Shown here piece by piece: positions 48,601 to 61,399 of a DNA stretch of 64,000 bases (position 1 is the first letter of the stretch; every line of letters begins with the position of its first letter). The notes under the pieces are model-generated. The model searched no databases. It was not told where the DNA came from and was given only the letters and a program-made list of their open reading frames with translations. The DNA is taken from assembly GCA_030407085.1 (NCBI GenBank), contig CM059584.1, forward strand, positions 5,146,001 to 5,210,000, written 5' to 3'. The translations under genes and the position numbers were made by a program. Source of the stretch: Trichopria drosophilae (lineage: Eukaryota; Arthropoda; Insecta; Hymenoptera; Diapriidae).

Positions 48601-48783
48601 TTAATTTGAGCGTTACATTATTGTAATATATATCGGTACAAAAAGAAACACTCATCGTTGCATATCGTAGACATGTCTGACAGAATCGTTGGCTATACTA
48701 CTGATTTTCTTAAATAAACATATCAGTTATCTGGACAGGTGATAGGTCATTCAATGAATAAGTATTCGATAAGATTACTTTAC

Positions 48784-48997
48784 CTGACTCGAAGGTGACT
48801 TCGCTGAGCATGATCCACCGTGCGGCGAAGTAAAGTTGCAGTTTCAGGAAACGTCCGGCACGTGAGTGGAGCTTGATAGTAACCTCACGTGCCTGTTCCA
48901 ATACCAAGTCTGGCATGTAGGAAAAATGGACAGGTTCGCCGTTAAACTCCTTACCACCTCCGACTCCGCTGAGGTAAACTTTCGCGTGCGAGAAGAC
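48784..48997 (-). CDS. Ddr: Ddr exon: C-terminal half of the discoidin-like domain
   Basis: The exon has acceptor CCGTTGTAG and donor GTAAAG, enters in phase 0 and leaves in phase 1 (71 codons plus one base). It begins VFSHAKVYLSGVGGGKEFNG and ends LYFAARWIMLSEVTFESG. The segment KLQLYFAARWIMLSEVTF corresponds to the conserved strand of discoidin domain receptors that in human DDR1/DDR2 reads roughly as hydrophobic-FA-x-x-W-hydrophobic-FSEI-x-F. The preceding REVTIKLHSRAGRFLKLQ matches the variable V-x-V-P-L-x-x-R-x-A-R-F-L strand. Cysteines that I recall in the human proteins at the start of this strand (CQYHFA or CRFLFA) are Leu here. The domain acts extracellularly and packs against the collagen-binding discoidin domain. 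Confidence 0.92.
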
Positions 48998-49000
48998 CTA

Positions 49001-49335
49001 CAACGGGACAGATACGGGTGCGTGTGTATTGGTTAGACAACTACAGTACACGTTATATATATATAGATAGAGCATGCACCCCACATTTCGGTCCACGAGA
49101 AAATAATTTAGAGATTCTCCATTGCGCCGAGAAAACGACGCCGACGCACGACCCGCCGTCGCCGCTACTGCAGCTGCGTCGCGAAAAAAAGTTAATGAGA
49201 ATTTTTAGTTTTTTTTTTGCTCCTTCTCCTTGTGAGAAATCGCTTCGTAAATATCGAGCTCCCCCGACGTATGAGAATCCGCCACTTTCAGACTGTTCAG
49301 TGGTCGTAGTTAATTTGGAACATAAATAACGGACG
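49001..49335. other. GC-richer sequence just upstream of a Ddr exon
   Basis: This flank of the exon contains CGACGCCGACGCACGACCCG near 49136. The plus-strand frame at 49018-49329 is antisense to the gene and has no domain. It is possibly a conserved intronic regulatory sequence. Confidence 0.3.
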
Positions 49336-49649
49336 AAAATGAAATAACAAAGTTTGACGTGAATTTATCTCGAACTGTTTTTCAAAGTATCAAGGAAGAA
49401 TTGGATTAAAGGAGGCATTGTACTACATTTGCTTTTATATTGTACTAATTATATTTTCCTGCTGTGCAGTTAACGTTTCGCATTTCCCGCATAATCTCCG
49501 GTTCGAAGAGGAGCAAATTAAAAACGTACAGCCTTGATGATTGATTATTCGAGGTGTACGTTTCTTTTCAATTTTTCAAGGTTTTTCATCATATTTATGC
49601 ATCCTGCTATATACAGGTACGTCTAGCCAAATGTTTATGGAAATTGATT

Positions 49650-50710
49650 ATATTACACTGGCCAACAAAAATTTATACCCATAAATCGGACTATACTTTT
49701 CCGAAAGTTTTCGTTGCGCTGAATCCAAATTTGGAAGCAGATTTTGAGATACCTAAAAGTGCAAAAAACACTGTTTTTGCTCATATTCAGTAAGTTTTTG
49801 TCGTGGATCAAATTTATTATGTGCAATTTGACATAACAATATTACGGTGCTATTTATCAGGTTTAAAATGTATTATATTTCGTACAGCTGTACTACATAT
49901 AGTAATATCTTCGAACAAGCTACTCATATAATTATGGTCGAACTTCACTTACAGGTAAGTTCGTTTAACCATCAATTTTTAGTAATTCCGATACCTTTGT
50001 TTTTAATCAAGTTATTGAAGTTTTTGTCAGGGAACAATTATGATTTTAATACATTAAATAAATGTGTTATTACACGAAAATAACTAACAAATTGAGACCG
50101 ACTTTCTTGCTGAAGATCATTGTATTACGTCGAGATTTTCATATACCCTAACCTAAATGTGCAAAAAGCACAGTTTCTGTCCATTTTCAGTAAGTTATTG
50201 AGGCAGAATAAATTTTTTTCCTTCGCTTTGATAAAAACCAGATACAATTCATTCATTAGAAATCTGAGTATATTTTTTCGACGATTTTCAATGTTCTGAA
50301 TCAAAATCTGGTCGTATAATTCGTCTATGGCATCAACATTTTTAGATATCCTAACCGAAAATTGCAAATAACGATAATCATAATCGTGCCTTGACAGAAA
50401 CATCATTAACTCATTGAAAAAAAATCAACAACATCCACTCTAAAGTTGATGAATAACATTTTAATCTAGTTCTTGCCAAAGTGTGAACAAACCATTTGTT
50501 CGCCACAAAAACTTACTGAATAGCAGCACAAACAGTGTTTTTTTTCACTTTGAGTTTAGGATATCTCAAAATCCAGACGTGATGGAAAAATTCTGCAACC
50601 ACGTTTGGATTCAGCTCATTTATAACGTTTGGAAAAGTATCGTCCGGTTTCTGGGTTTGGAGATTGGCTTCATTTTGTTGCTGTGTTATTTAGAGATTAA
50701 CCGTTTTCGA
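49650..50710. mobile_element. Inverted-repeat element, about 1 kb, with internal subrepeats
   Basis: GATTTTGAGATACCTAAAAG and AACACTGTTTTTGCTCATAT and TCAGTAAGTTTTTGTC (49741-49802) is mirrored at 50498-50577, where the complement reads GATTTTGAGATATCCTAAAC and AACACTGTTTGTGCTGCTAT and TCAGTAAGTTTTTGTG. A further copy in the left-arm orientation lies at 50140-50212 (TACCCTAACCTAAATGTGCA and CAGTTTCTGTCCATTTTCAG and TAAG). Inverted and direct copies in one unit suggest a compound or nested MITE. Short frames inside carry no domain. Confidence 0.65.
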
Positions 50711-53700
50711 AAATGTTAAAAAAATAATTTCGACTAGTAGTCTTGTTTCGTTCGTGCTGTTACTACTGAAGTCTATGATATAGAATGAACCATTACACAG
50801 CTTACTACTTAACGTATTAACTCACAGGACGCAATTTCGATATTTAAAACACTGTCACCAAAAATATACATGAATCCTTGTTTATTGTGTTTTTTTTGTG
50901 CTTTTTGTTATTGTGGTGGTTAGAATGATCGAAAATTGATTTTGGCCACGAAAAAATTAAAAATTAACCTTACAAGTCGTGTTTTTCTTATTTCGTTTTT
51001 TAAAAATTATGTTTAACATCGGTTTGCGGGTCGATAATCAACATAGATGTCTGAACTTCAAATACATTCGATTAGTAAAGCCAGCAAATGTTTTTTTTTT
51101 TTAAATATATTGCGGGTGTAATGTAACTTTTTGTTTAAACTTAACAAAGTGTTTTCTCGGAAACTACAGAGAATATTTTCATGGAACAAATACGTCTTAA
51201 AACTGTCTAAAGAATACCGTAAAAATTTTACCAGAATATCTTAATAGAATTTCTGATTTATCAATTCCAAAAATCGAAAATTTATAAACTCTCAAAATTT
51301 CAATATTTGAGAGTGCAATTCTTTAACCAATTCTAAAATATATTTTGTAATTTCTTAATGTAAAATTACTAAAAAAAAAGTTTCTACGTGATGTCTACCT
51401 TCACGAGGTGAGAATTGACCAACATTTGTAGAATATTAATTACCAATGACATTTTTTGCAATTAGTACATAAATACAAAAGTTCAAATAAGGATCGTTTA
51501 ACTATTTATTATTAACAAATAATCTGTACAACAAATTTCTTTACAATAATAATGCCTTGAAAGTGGTTAAAGAATACTGTCTCCCTGGTATAAATTTGTC
51601 CAGTTTTTTGTTACTTTGACCAGTTTCCCTATACCTCTAACATGTAAAATAAGTAATATAACCAGAAACTGGTCAGAAACTGGATTCATTTTCTACAAGG
51701 GCTATTATTTTCAGTTTTTTTTTTTATTAAGTTGTATAATTTTCTGTTTCGGTATTTTTTAAAAATTAGAAACATTCCTACAAAATTTTAGGATATTCGT
51801 TTACAAATTTTAAGCCATTTCTGTTGCAATAAAAAATGTTGTCAGAAGGTTGTAGTTTTCCATAAAAAAATTGGTGAAATTGAAAAAAAAAAGTTATAAT
51901 TACATCCGCCATTTTGTTGGAGTAAACAATTTTTTATGTCTAACCGTATTTATTTTAAGTTCAGGCATCGAGGTCAAAATCCAATAAAAAATTCTTTTTG
52001 GGTAAATTTTGATTTTACATGATTAAAAGTCTTTTTGGATAAATTTTGATATTACCATGGTTAAAAGTCATCTTTAACAACTGTAAGCAACACAATTAGA
52101 AAGAGCACTTTTAAAAATATAAAAAACAAACTAAAATGCCGAAATTGGGATCTTTGTGCGACAACCGGTTAACTCGTTTGCGCCTGACCGCCACGAATTT
52201 TACTTCATTTTGAAAGGGTTGCATGACTAAATATTACACCAAAATATTGCCAGACAAAAATAATACAAAATAGTACATGGTTATAAGATTTTTGACAATG
52301 CTCCAAATCGGTAATTGGTGTCAAAAATTAATTTTTATTTTTATTTTTCTATAAATGCCATGTTGAGTACTGCTACTACTACTTTTCTGTTCACGTTAAA
52401 TTACATGTTTACACGAAGAAATAACTTATGTTTACAAGAATAATAAAGATATTGATTTAATTTTAAGTCGACTAAAATAGTCACATAACTTCAAATTTAT
52501 TTTACAGCAATAAGTTTACAATCAAGTTTACAGCAACGATGATTACAATTTTTTGTCCACATTAATTTTCCAAGGTATTGCTGAATGCAGCAAGTAACAC
52601 TTTGTTATAGTTTGAACTTAAAATAGTCAATATCATATTTGAACAATCATAAATAGAATGTAGTTAAAAATTGATGCAAAATGGAATTTTCAAAACTGTT
52701 TTAGTAAAAATGTTCAAAGTTGTTTGCAATACTACATCCCATTAATTACAAAACATTACCAGAGGAAAAAAAAATAATCGAAAAAGTGTAATTATTTGGC
52801 AAATTTATATAGTAACGGTTATAATATTGATGTAAATTTTCGTCGGATTCCTTTACAATTTTATGATAATCTCATTTGATATTTTTCAAAAAGAAGGTAA
52901 AGCGACTAATGATGAGAATCATTAATGATAAGGACTAATGAGAAAAAGAAAATTCTGAAGACAAAAGCTCTATTTTCAGTTTATTTGTGATAAAAAGGTT
53001 AATAAATAAGCAACAGGTGGACTAAATGTGTTCTAATAAAAATATCAAAGATCGATAAAAATAATTTTTAAATCATATTGACAATTTCCAAATAAAATTC
53101 TAAAACGATACAAATAATAAAAATAGTTAAAAAGAGTATTTGAGACAAAATTAGTTTCAAAATTCCGTTTTGATCATTATAAAAGCCAAAAATTTCTTCC
53201 TTAATAAATTGCACGTCTTGGCATGTAAGAATAATAAATTGCAATGCGCTGCTTTTATAGAGTTATCTATAAATACGTACATTTTAATAAAAAAAATATA
53301 CTTATTTCATCTGTCTGAAAATACAACTTTCATTTTCTGTCAGTATACTGCTCCATAACAGAATAAATAATAAAATAATAACAAGAGTAAATAATTAATA
53401 TTAATAACTTGGAATTTATTGTGTTGTTGTTTTGTTACTAAATATTGCTACAGTATTATTAAGATTAAATTACAATACCCATTTCGTTGTGGTTATACTT
53501 CGGAGTCAGTCTCGTTATATCTTTCCTTGTATAGAGTCTGGGTAAATAATTGATACTAAATTACTAGCTTTATCGCATGTTAACCGGCTAAATGTGAAAT
53601 TTGTAGTTCTACTTGGGAACTACACGGTGTAATTTGATCGATCTCTACTGTGAAACAAAAATTTTCTATGCTATTACTATTTACTATTTATTATATATTA

Positions 53701-55212
53701 AATATTTAACATTTACTCTTCAATTCCGATAATCAACTTTGCATTAATTTCTTAATTCATTTTCGAATTATAAAATATCGTAACATCCAATATTAATCGC
53801 TGCTTCCCAATCGCAATTCATAAGTAATATTTTCACAGTAAGCGAATAGAAAATATTTTTTTTTCCCTTAATTTAATTATTTATCATTCTTCGTCGTTTA
53901 CAGATAAATTAAATAAATAAATAGTCAAGTAAATGGATTAAGTGAGGTTTAGGGTTCATAATTGTCTTTCTGTGTAAATTGTGAATAAAAAGACGAGATA
54001 AAAAATAAATATAACATTTTTTTCATTGCTTTTTAATACTAATAAGAACAGTCAAATTATTAATGTTAAATGTTTATACATTTGGTCGTTAATGTGTTAA
54101 CTACATTTCTTCCAACTGAATCATGAAATTGATTCAACAATATTTAGTTAATTTCTCTAAAATGTAGTTGAAATTACTCAGTAGTTATCTGCTAACAGGC
54201 AACCAGATATTTAATCAATAACACTTCTATAATCCCTCAGCAAACTAATATTGAAACCGAAGTATTTCAATATTAAAACAAAAAATTTGAGAATTATTAA
54301 CTACACGCAAAACATAACTGTACGGTTTTAAAGGCAAAGATGTTATAAAACAGTAGGGAATTTATTGGTTTTTTCAAAAGTTATTGAACTTTTCTTTTAA
54401 AAAATTATAGAATCAATAATGCCGATAATTAAACATTACTTTTTCATTTAAGAAATATTTAGAGAAGTTGTTAGTATTTCGATTTATTGGAAAAATACAA
54501 TAACTAAACGTTTCTTGAACAAAGTAATAATTGAGTTCTAAAATATAATATTTCTTGGAAATAATGGTCACATTACAGGAACAAAATAAATTAATAATAT
54601 TTTGTGAGGTTAGAATGTTTGAAAAAGTTTAGTAAAACAACCTGATATTTGTCCTAGAGTTCAGTTTTAATCTAAAAGTTAGTTAATTACGGGAAATATG
54701 TATCTATGTAATTATAAACTGTTGAGAAACTTTTTCAACAGAACAATTGAAATACTTTCCAACAGCCGATACTACAATTTTGAACAGCACTTCCTCTTCA
54801 TATTACACGATTTTTTTCAACGCTGATTTACTGCAAAACTCGAATATATTAAAATAATGACAAAATATATCACGAGTAGATTATAAAGTTCACATTTTGC
54901 TTAAAATGTATGCAGGAAAGTACTGAAAATAACATGATCAGTGAAATGCAGTAATTTGAATGCAGTTTACGCCTTCCACCAAAGATAAAATCAAAGACAC
55001 AATTATCCAACTAATTTTTGTAAGCATACTTGGAAAGTAGTGCAAAATTTGCATATAATAATCCAGGAGTATTACAACATATTCAAAAAAGGACCGAATA
55101 TGGTCACGAACCTAAAAGGCGTCGTAATTATCATTAAGACTTCACGAATTAACTAGTAGAATTCGCACGAAAGCATGAATTTCCCACACATGTCACGTAT
55201 CTGTACATTTAC
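50711..55212. other. AT-rich intron, nothing recognised
   Basis: No exon-like frame, tandem array or long inverted repeat could be supported. One stray TTACTACTTA-like pair at about 50760-50810 recalls the array at 18815. Confidence 0.4.
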
Positions 55213-55352
55213 CTGAACATCCTTGGTAAAGAAATTGTTGGTATGAAGATGCATCGCCGTGAAATTCCTGACGTAATCGAACTCGAAGGTAATTTCCACC
55301 GGCCGACCGAGCATATTTGGCGTGTCGTTCCTCCATCCGACCCATTCATATC
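55213..55352 (-). CDS. Ddr: Ddr exon: N-terminal half of the discoidin-like domain
   Basis: The exon has acceptor TGTGGTACAG and donor GTAAAT, enters in phase 1 and leaves in phase 0. It starts with the rest of a Gly codon (if the previous exon ends in G) and reads GYEWVGWRNDTPNMLGRPVE, then ITFEFDYVRNFTAMHLHTNN and FFTKDVQ. This follows the human DDR2 pattern YDYVGW(R/S)N, then a short loop, then hydrophobic-x-F-E-F-D, then R-N-F-T, then the H-C-N-N strand. The conserved Cys of HCNN is Thr here (HTNN). A possible N-glycosylation site, NFT, is retained; NDT is followed by Pro and may be unused. The upstream exon, encoding the end of the inter-domain region and the first discoidin domain, was not found between here and base 64000. 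Confidence 0.93.
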
Positions 55353-55972
55353 CTGTACCACAAATAAATCAAAAGTTCTTAATGAATACTAAACAAGCAA
55401 AATGTAACATTTTAAATTACACATTTCCATAAATCAATAAAAGTTCAAAATTTGTTTTTATACAAGATGGATAATACAACCAAGTCACAACTCTTCTGGA
55501 GTGAATTGACAAAACACAAGGTTTGGGATTCGGATGAAAATTAGGTTAAGGGGTCTACCCTAATTAGAATTTTCAAAAACTCAATTTTTTGTTTTTTATA
55601 TTTTTTGAAAGTGAAAATGAACATTATATGAAGACGAGGAAGGCATAATGTATGGAGCCGGCATCGCTGATTAAGAACAGGTAATATTTTTTCGCCTTGT
55701 TGATAAAATATCCGAAACTACTCGACAGATCCTTTATGAAATTTTTACCACATATTCTGTACTTCTACAGCTGCAGCGCATATCGAGGTATTTCTAACAT
55801 TTTAATTTTAACTCTTTTTCTTTTGTCAGAAACCGTAAAAAAAACATGTTTTTTTTTAAATATCCGTGATTTTAGCAATTTTCAAAAAATAAAAAATTGC
55901 TCGTTATGCGCTAAAACTATAGCGGACACACCTTTATTTTAGAGACTTTTTTTTAACTATCATTTTCATATA
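55353..55972. other. Intron start of Ddr upstream side, possible repeat remnant
   Basis: From about 55545 (TTAGGTTAAGGGGTCTACCC) the text has a transposon-like look, but I could not find a mirrored end. Otherwise it is AT-rich. The plus frame at 55697-55942 lacks a domain. Confidence 0.3.
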
Positions 55973-56299
55973 TAGTCCGACTTCCCTAATTGATAACCTG
56001 CGTAACTGATCAAAACGAAAAAACCTCCATAATTGTTAACGTCAAAAACTCCGTAATTGCAACTCTGGTTCCCCCACCTGACCGTCTAACCTTTTCAGGG
56101 AGAAACACCTTATTGGCTGATGGCGTTGATTGGTTCACCCACATATGTATACATCATGTGTACATAACCTACATTATTTGATATGTTCGTAAAGTGAGGG
56201 GAAGTGCATTGAATACGGAGACAGGTGGGAAGTTACCAATTATGGAGTTTCAACTTCTCCTCCGGTTCCGGCATGTTATCAATTAGGGAGGTCGGACTG
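55973..56299. mobile_element. 327-bp MITE with TA target sites and AGTCCGAC(T/C)TCCC termini
   Basis: The left end TAGTCCGACTTCCCTAATTG and the complement of the right end CAGTCCGACCTCCCTAATTG share about 24 bases, through GATAAC. TA flanks both ends (55971-55972 and 56300-56301). TA target sites and CAGT-type termini fit the Tc1/mariner-pogo (Tigger) group. The interior has no transposase; the 63-codon frame at 55990-56181 is chance. Confidence 0.85.
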
Positions 56300-56984
56300 T
56301 ATATAAAAACTTACTAAAATGTACACAAAACAATTTGTTTATGTATTTCGATAGTGTATTAATACACTGTAACAACTTTTATATCAATATTTATATTACA
56401 AAGCTGTCTTTTATTGAAAGTTCTAATTAGCGTAGATGCAGTTTTCGGCAATGCCTTATGCAACGGTGAAGGTTTCTGTGCAGTAACGCGTTTAGCGTCT
56501 ATCGCGCACCGTTACGCTCACAAAGGTTTGCATGTTTATTCTGCTCAAGCATATTTCAAATATCTTTGATCTCTATCTACAAATACCACTCCTGTGATAC
56601 AGATGGTATTCTTGTATAAATAAAACGATAGAGCGACGCGTGTAAAACATATCTGCAATAAACTGAAATGAAAATTCCCCAGTGTATGTCCAGTTTTGTT
56701 CATCGAAATGCCCGATCTTAATTGCACTGTGAAGTAAACGTCATAATGGGTAGTACTTTTAATGTATCTCTCGAGACTGGAGGCATTCGTTGACTAGAAG
56801 AATATGTAATTATGAATAATTGTCTTGTTTTTTAACATTTTTGTCAACTTTGTGTTTTTATTGATTATTTATTTATTGTACCGTGAATTTAAAAAATTAA
56901 AAGCGTAAACGACATAAAGGAACTTTATATACTTACTCTTACAGTATATTTTTAATTATATATTTGAGAATGTGTAAAACTAAC
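56300..56984. other. Intron, nothing recognised
   Basis: A slightly GC-richer patch lies at about 56415-56530. No supported gene or repeat. Confidence 0.35.
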
Positions 56985-58060
56985 GTGGACCATTTGTATA
57001 TACATATTCTCACTTTTAGATAGCACTATTTTCATGTTTAATAACAAATTTTATAAACAAAAAAGAGGAACACCAATGGTATTCCCATTGTCTCTGAATT
57101 TAGCAGATATTGTAATGGTCGTTTTAGAAAAAACTATTTTATCATCTTTAATTAAAAAACAGGGGGTTAAAAAAAAGATATGTTAATGGCATTTTGTTAG
57201 AAACCTTTAATAGTTATCATTCGGATTTATGGTTTACTTATGAAGTAGAGAAAAATAATAAATTATCATTTTTGGATATTGAAATTTTAAGAAGTGACAA
57301 TGGTAGTCTAATCACCAAAAAAAAAACAGATACCACAATGTCAACTCGTCTCATTCAACACATATAAAAACTGTTATATAATAAACACGTTACTTGACCG
57401 GGCAGTGTTGTTGTCGAATGAAAAATTTCATGAAGAAAATTTAAAATATATAAAAAATTTTTTAATAAGAAATGAATAAAATATAACAGTCATAAATAAA
57501 GCTATTATAATAGATTTAAAACATTAACAAAAAATAGCAACGACAATAAAGACCAACAACTTAATAATTTCATTGTTATCCCATATTGCAATAAATTAAA
57601 TTATAGATTTCAACACATCTTTAAAAAAATTAACATGAATATAGTAAATAAACAATTTAATTCACTTGGATACTTATTCAATACAAAAATTGACATGATA
57701 GAGAACAATAAAATTTCGAATATAATTTATGAACTTCACTGTGCAGAATGCCCAGGAATATACATTGGATAGACAAAAATATATATTGACACAAGAAACA
57801 AAAGAACATAAAAGCTGTTAAAAAAACAGAAACAGGACATACAACACATGTTAGAGACTGTTTTTAACTTTAGCGAATTAAAAATCAGTGACAAGGAACA
57901 AAATTGGACAAAAGAAACACAAAGAAATAATATATGTAAAACATAATAACAATAGTATATGCACTTCAGATCAGATATAAAAAATCTTGATTTAGTATAT
58001 GATAATCTAATAAAAAAGATATATGAATTATCTTCTAACGACATTTTCAACAGTTTTTAA
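56985..58060 (+). pseudogene. Decayed Penelope-like retroelement: reverse transcriptase C-terminus plus GIY-YIG endonuclease
   Basis: Several plus-strand pieces in shifting frames match the order of a Penelope-like ORF. From about 57025: FMFNNKFYKQKRGTPMVFPL, then SLNLADIVMVVLEKT, which is the reverse transcriptase motif usually read as GTPMGSPLSP...LADIVME. This ends at TAA 57184-57186. In another frame (57194-57367): LLETFNSYHSDLWFTYEVEK and NNKLSFLDIEILRSDNGSLI. Next, near 57405-57477: LLSNEKFHEENLKYIKNFLI. Finally, at 57571-57768: IPYCNKLNYRFQ, then IIYELHCAECPGIYIG, then a TAG and TKIYIDTR, the GIY-YIG endonuclease core. Multiple stops, frameshifts and a missing segment after the LITK motif show it is dead. 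The last frame ends at 58058-58060. The 5' part is absent or unrecognisable, and no terminal repeats were found around it. Confidence 0.9.
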
Positions 58061-61000
58061 ATAACTGGTATAAATGATGAAAAATGTTGTTTGTTAAAAT
58101 ATTATTTTTTCATATTGAATCAAAAAACTAGAATTTTATTCAAACAACCGAAATATCTAATAAATTATTATCTTTACTTATACTTATTTCAAAAACTAAA
58201 ATATTATTGTCAATCAAAATGTCTGAGTCAGATAATGAGTAGATTAAGATCGATTTGGCACATAAACATTTTTTTCGTTCAATTATATAGTTAAGGGCCT
58301 GAAATATATTCAGGCAGCTTGAACAGGGCCTGATCAGGGCCCTATCAAAATTTCTACTCGGGCGGCTTATCTATGTATTTCTTTTACAAAAAGAAAATTA
58401 CTACAAACATTTAAAACATCGTAATTTGCGTAAAGATTTTAATTTTTTGCTAAAGTATTAACTAAAGCCTTATCTCACAATATAGAACAAAAAAAACAAA
58501 GTCCGTGATTTTGTTCAACTTGTTGGTTTTGCCGATTTCACTTTAATCTCCCAAACACTTTTATGATAGTTTGATTAAGAATATTATATTACATGAAATA
58601 TTTAAGTAATATATTATCACAGGGCCAGTTCAAAAGCATTTGATAACAGGAAAGAAGCCGTTACGGCATTGAATTTTTTCTTTGCCAAAGTCTTTCTTAA
58701 CTGCGCATTTGAATGGCTTCCAAACAGTCTAAGGAGCATTAAAGAGATCATCGCTTAGTATTACTGAATGATTTAAAAGTCAATAAATGATTCTGTATTT
58801 AGAAAAAAACAATCGATTTTGTCTACTTTTATGGATTTATATTTAAGCCATACTTGAGAATATGTGATAAAATGTTCAAAGATTCATTATCGGTTGACAT
58901 TTAACTTGAAAGTTGTGATCTGTGAAGTAAAAATAAGGAAATCTTTCGTTAATGGTAGGCAATTTCGACTATGAACAAGGATCTGGGACTTTCAAATAGA
59001 ATGCAGTAGAAAAGAAAACTGATAAAATAAGTTATTTAGAAATTAAGGGTCCAAATTGACCGTTTTTGCTTTGTGCACTAAAACATGATGATAGTTTAAC
59101 AGGTTTAATCAAGTATTTAGTAAAGTCAAATTAACAACTTAATACTTTACTTACTGTAATAAATGGTTCGCATAAAATGTGCTAAAATATACTAAATATT
59201 TATTCCCTAAATTAAAATTTGGATTTTATGCTAATTACGAAATATGTGATTGAATGCGCCAACATTTTCATTATAGTTCCTAAATATAGTACGTACTTTT
59301 ATGCATAGAGACTATATGCAAATTATTGGTAATTATTTTAACTTTTTTTTTAAATTTAATTTAAAAATCTTTTAGGATAATGTCTTAGGTAACGCTATAC
59401 CTTAATTTTGGATAACCAAGGCGAAGGATACTAACAGGATAGTAAAAAATGGATGTCAACTTTTATTTGTAATATCTAAATCATTATGGTCATGAACGTT
59501 TTAGCCAGTGTAATAACATTAATTACCAATCTATAAAACGAATCTAATATAGTTAAAATAGTCCCTGTAAGAATTCATACAACGTTTTAGGAATTAATTT
59601 CAGCAGTATTCATGATGGAAAGCTTTTGGCTACTTCATAAAATTTTATTTTCTGATAAATTAAAAGTTTTGTTAAGGTGGAATTTAATATTTTTTTAAGT
59701 TTATAGGTCATACATTATGAATAATGTTCAAGTATTTTGCAATGTAAGAATAAAAATGTATTTATAATCATTATTCTATACATATATGTATCTATTTTAT
59801 ATTAATTTTGAAACGAATCAATTATTCAATTTTAATCGGTTTTAATTGAGGAGTATTAAATTTTAACAGAAGTCAAGCGGAATAAAAGCTTCTCGTATCA
59901 ACCTTAACTAAAGATAAATTTCTTAATCATAAAATTCAAAGATTTGTTCCATTTTGCATAAAAAGAGGTGTATCGAAATTCGATATCGTGTTATATCCAG
60001 GGTTTCCGCAGAAATAAGTCATCTCGACGTTAATCACAATCACTTATAAACGCAGTATGCAAATTATCGAGTTGAGATGACATTTAAAATTGTTGCATTA
60101 ACATTGGGTTGATTTAATAATTATCTTTCGGATTAAGGTATTAAGGTTTCAGCAAATTTTAATTTTCCTGACTAAACTTTAAATACATCGGAGAAAAACT
60201 AATTTTCACAGCTGATGAGAAGACTTCCCTACGCGATTCGGCATCGTATAATGTCTGCTCAGTACCTGTTGGATTAGACCCACCACCCTTATCTCATTTC
60301 TCAGTCCTCTTATCTTCCCATAGATATTGACGGTAATGTACAACTGAATTTAAGTATCTTCTTATCCCTAAACGTTGAATTTTTTTTAACGATTCGAAAA
60401 CCTCCAATTTATTTTAGATTATTAATAAAAAGTGTAGATTTTTAATGATTTCACGAATGGTAATATTTATTCGATTTCATGTGGCTCATTTCTTAGTCGT
60501 GAAGCATTACCTGACTGCTTAAATCGGTGTTATTAGAATGGTTATTAGTGTCTTGCTAAAATATTTACAGTAACCAGAATTTTGATAGTAATATTGGAAA
60601 GTTTTTAGTTAATACATATTTAGAAAATTCTAAAAAGACTTGTATTGAAAAAAAAACACTAAATAAGATTTTTATGAAATTTGAATTTTAAAAACGTTTT
60701 TAAATTTTCATAAGGTCATTCTGTATAATTTAATACATATTTATTATAACTACGTACAGAGCTTTTTTATTAAGGTAATCTATATATATTTTGATCTGTT
60801 TTTTTATTATCAGCAGACTAAACGCCCAAGAAATGTCTTCTTTTAATCGCTGATTAAAGTAAATAAGAACCATGAAGAGATTACGAAATCAATTTACAGT
60901 CCTGTTTTATATAATAAGCCATCTCTTTAAAAAAAAAATAATAAATTTCATATATTCTTTTAAAGAATCGTTCGTACAATTTACAATACATTTTTCTTGT

Positions 61001-61399
61001 CAAAGATCAATAATCGATCACGTGATCTACGACCTCTCACAGTGAGAAAAATGAACATGTTGGAACTGTTGAACTCGTTATAAACTAATAGATCTTAAAA
61101 AATGTTATGGGTTTCAAGTATCGAAGTTATGACTTATTAAGAATCGTTTGGCAAATTAGAAAAAGTGATTTTCTTAATTGTTGCTAGTTATTGGCTAGTT
61201 CATGAATATTATTGATAAATATACTTTCAAAATATGTAACCCAGCCAGGAAAAGGACTAATTTAATAAAACTAGACAGAATTTCCACTAGAGCATAAAGC
61301 GAACTAAAAGATCGTCTATAAAGAACAAACTTAAATACACAAAAGAAGTACTTATTACGAACGATAAAATTTTACGAATTCCATTGATAAACAACGGTG
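58061..61399. other. AT-rich intron, one short GC palindrome
   Basis: At 58292-58365 the text AAGGGCCTGAAATATATTCA and AGGGCCTGATCAGGGCCCT has overlapping short palindromes and may be a transposon terminus. The remainder is AT-rich with no supported feature and no recognisable first-discoidin-domain exon on the minus strand. Confidence 0.35.

Noticed and set aside
57736..58050. 104-residue minus-strand frame rich in Cys and Phe
   Set aside because: It is the antisense of the Penelope-like relic.
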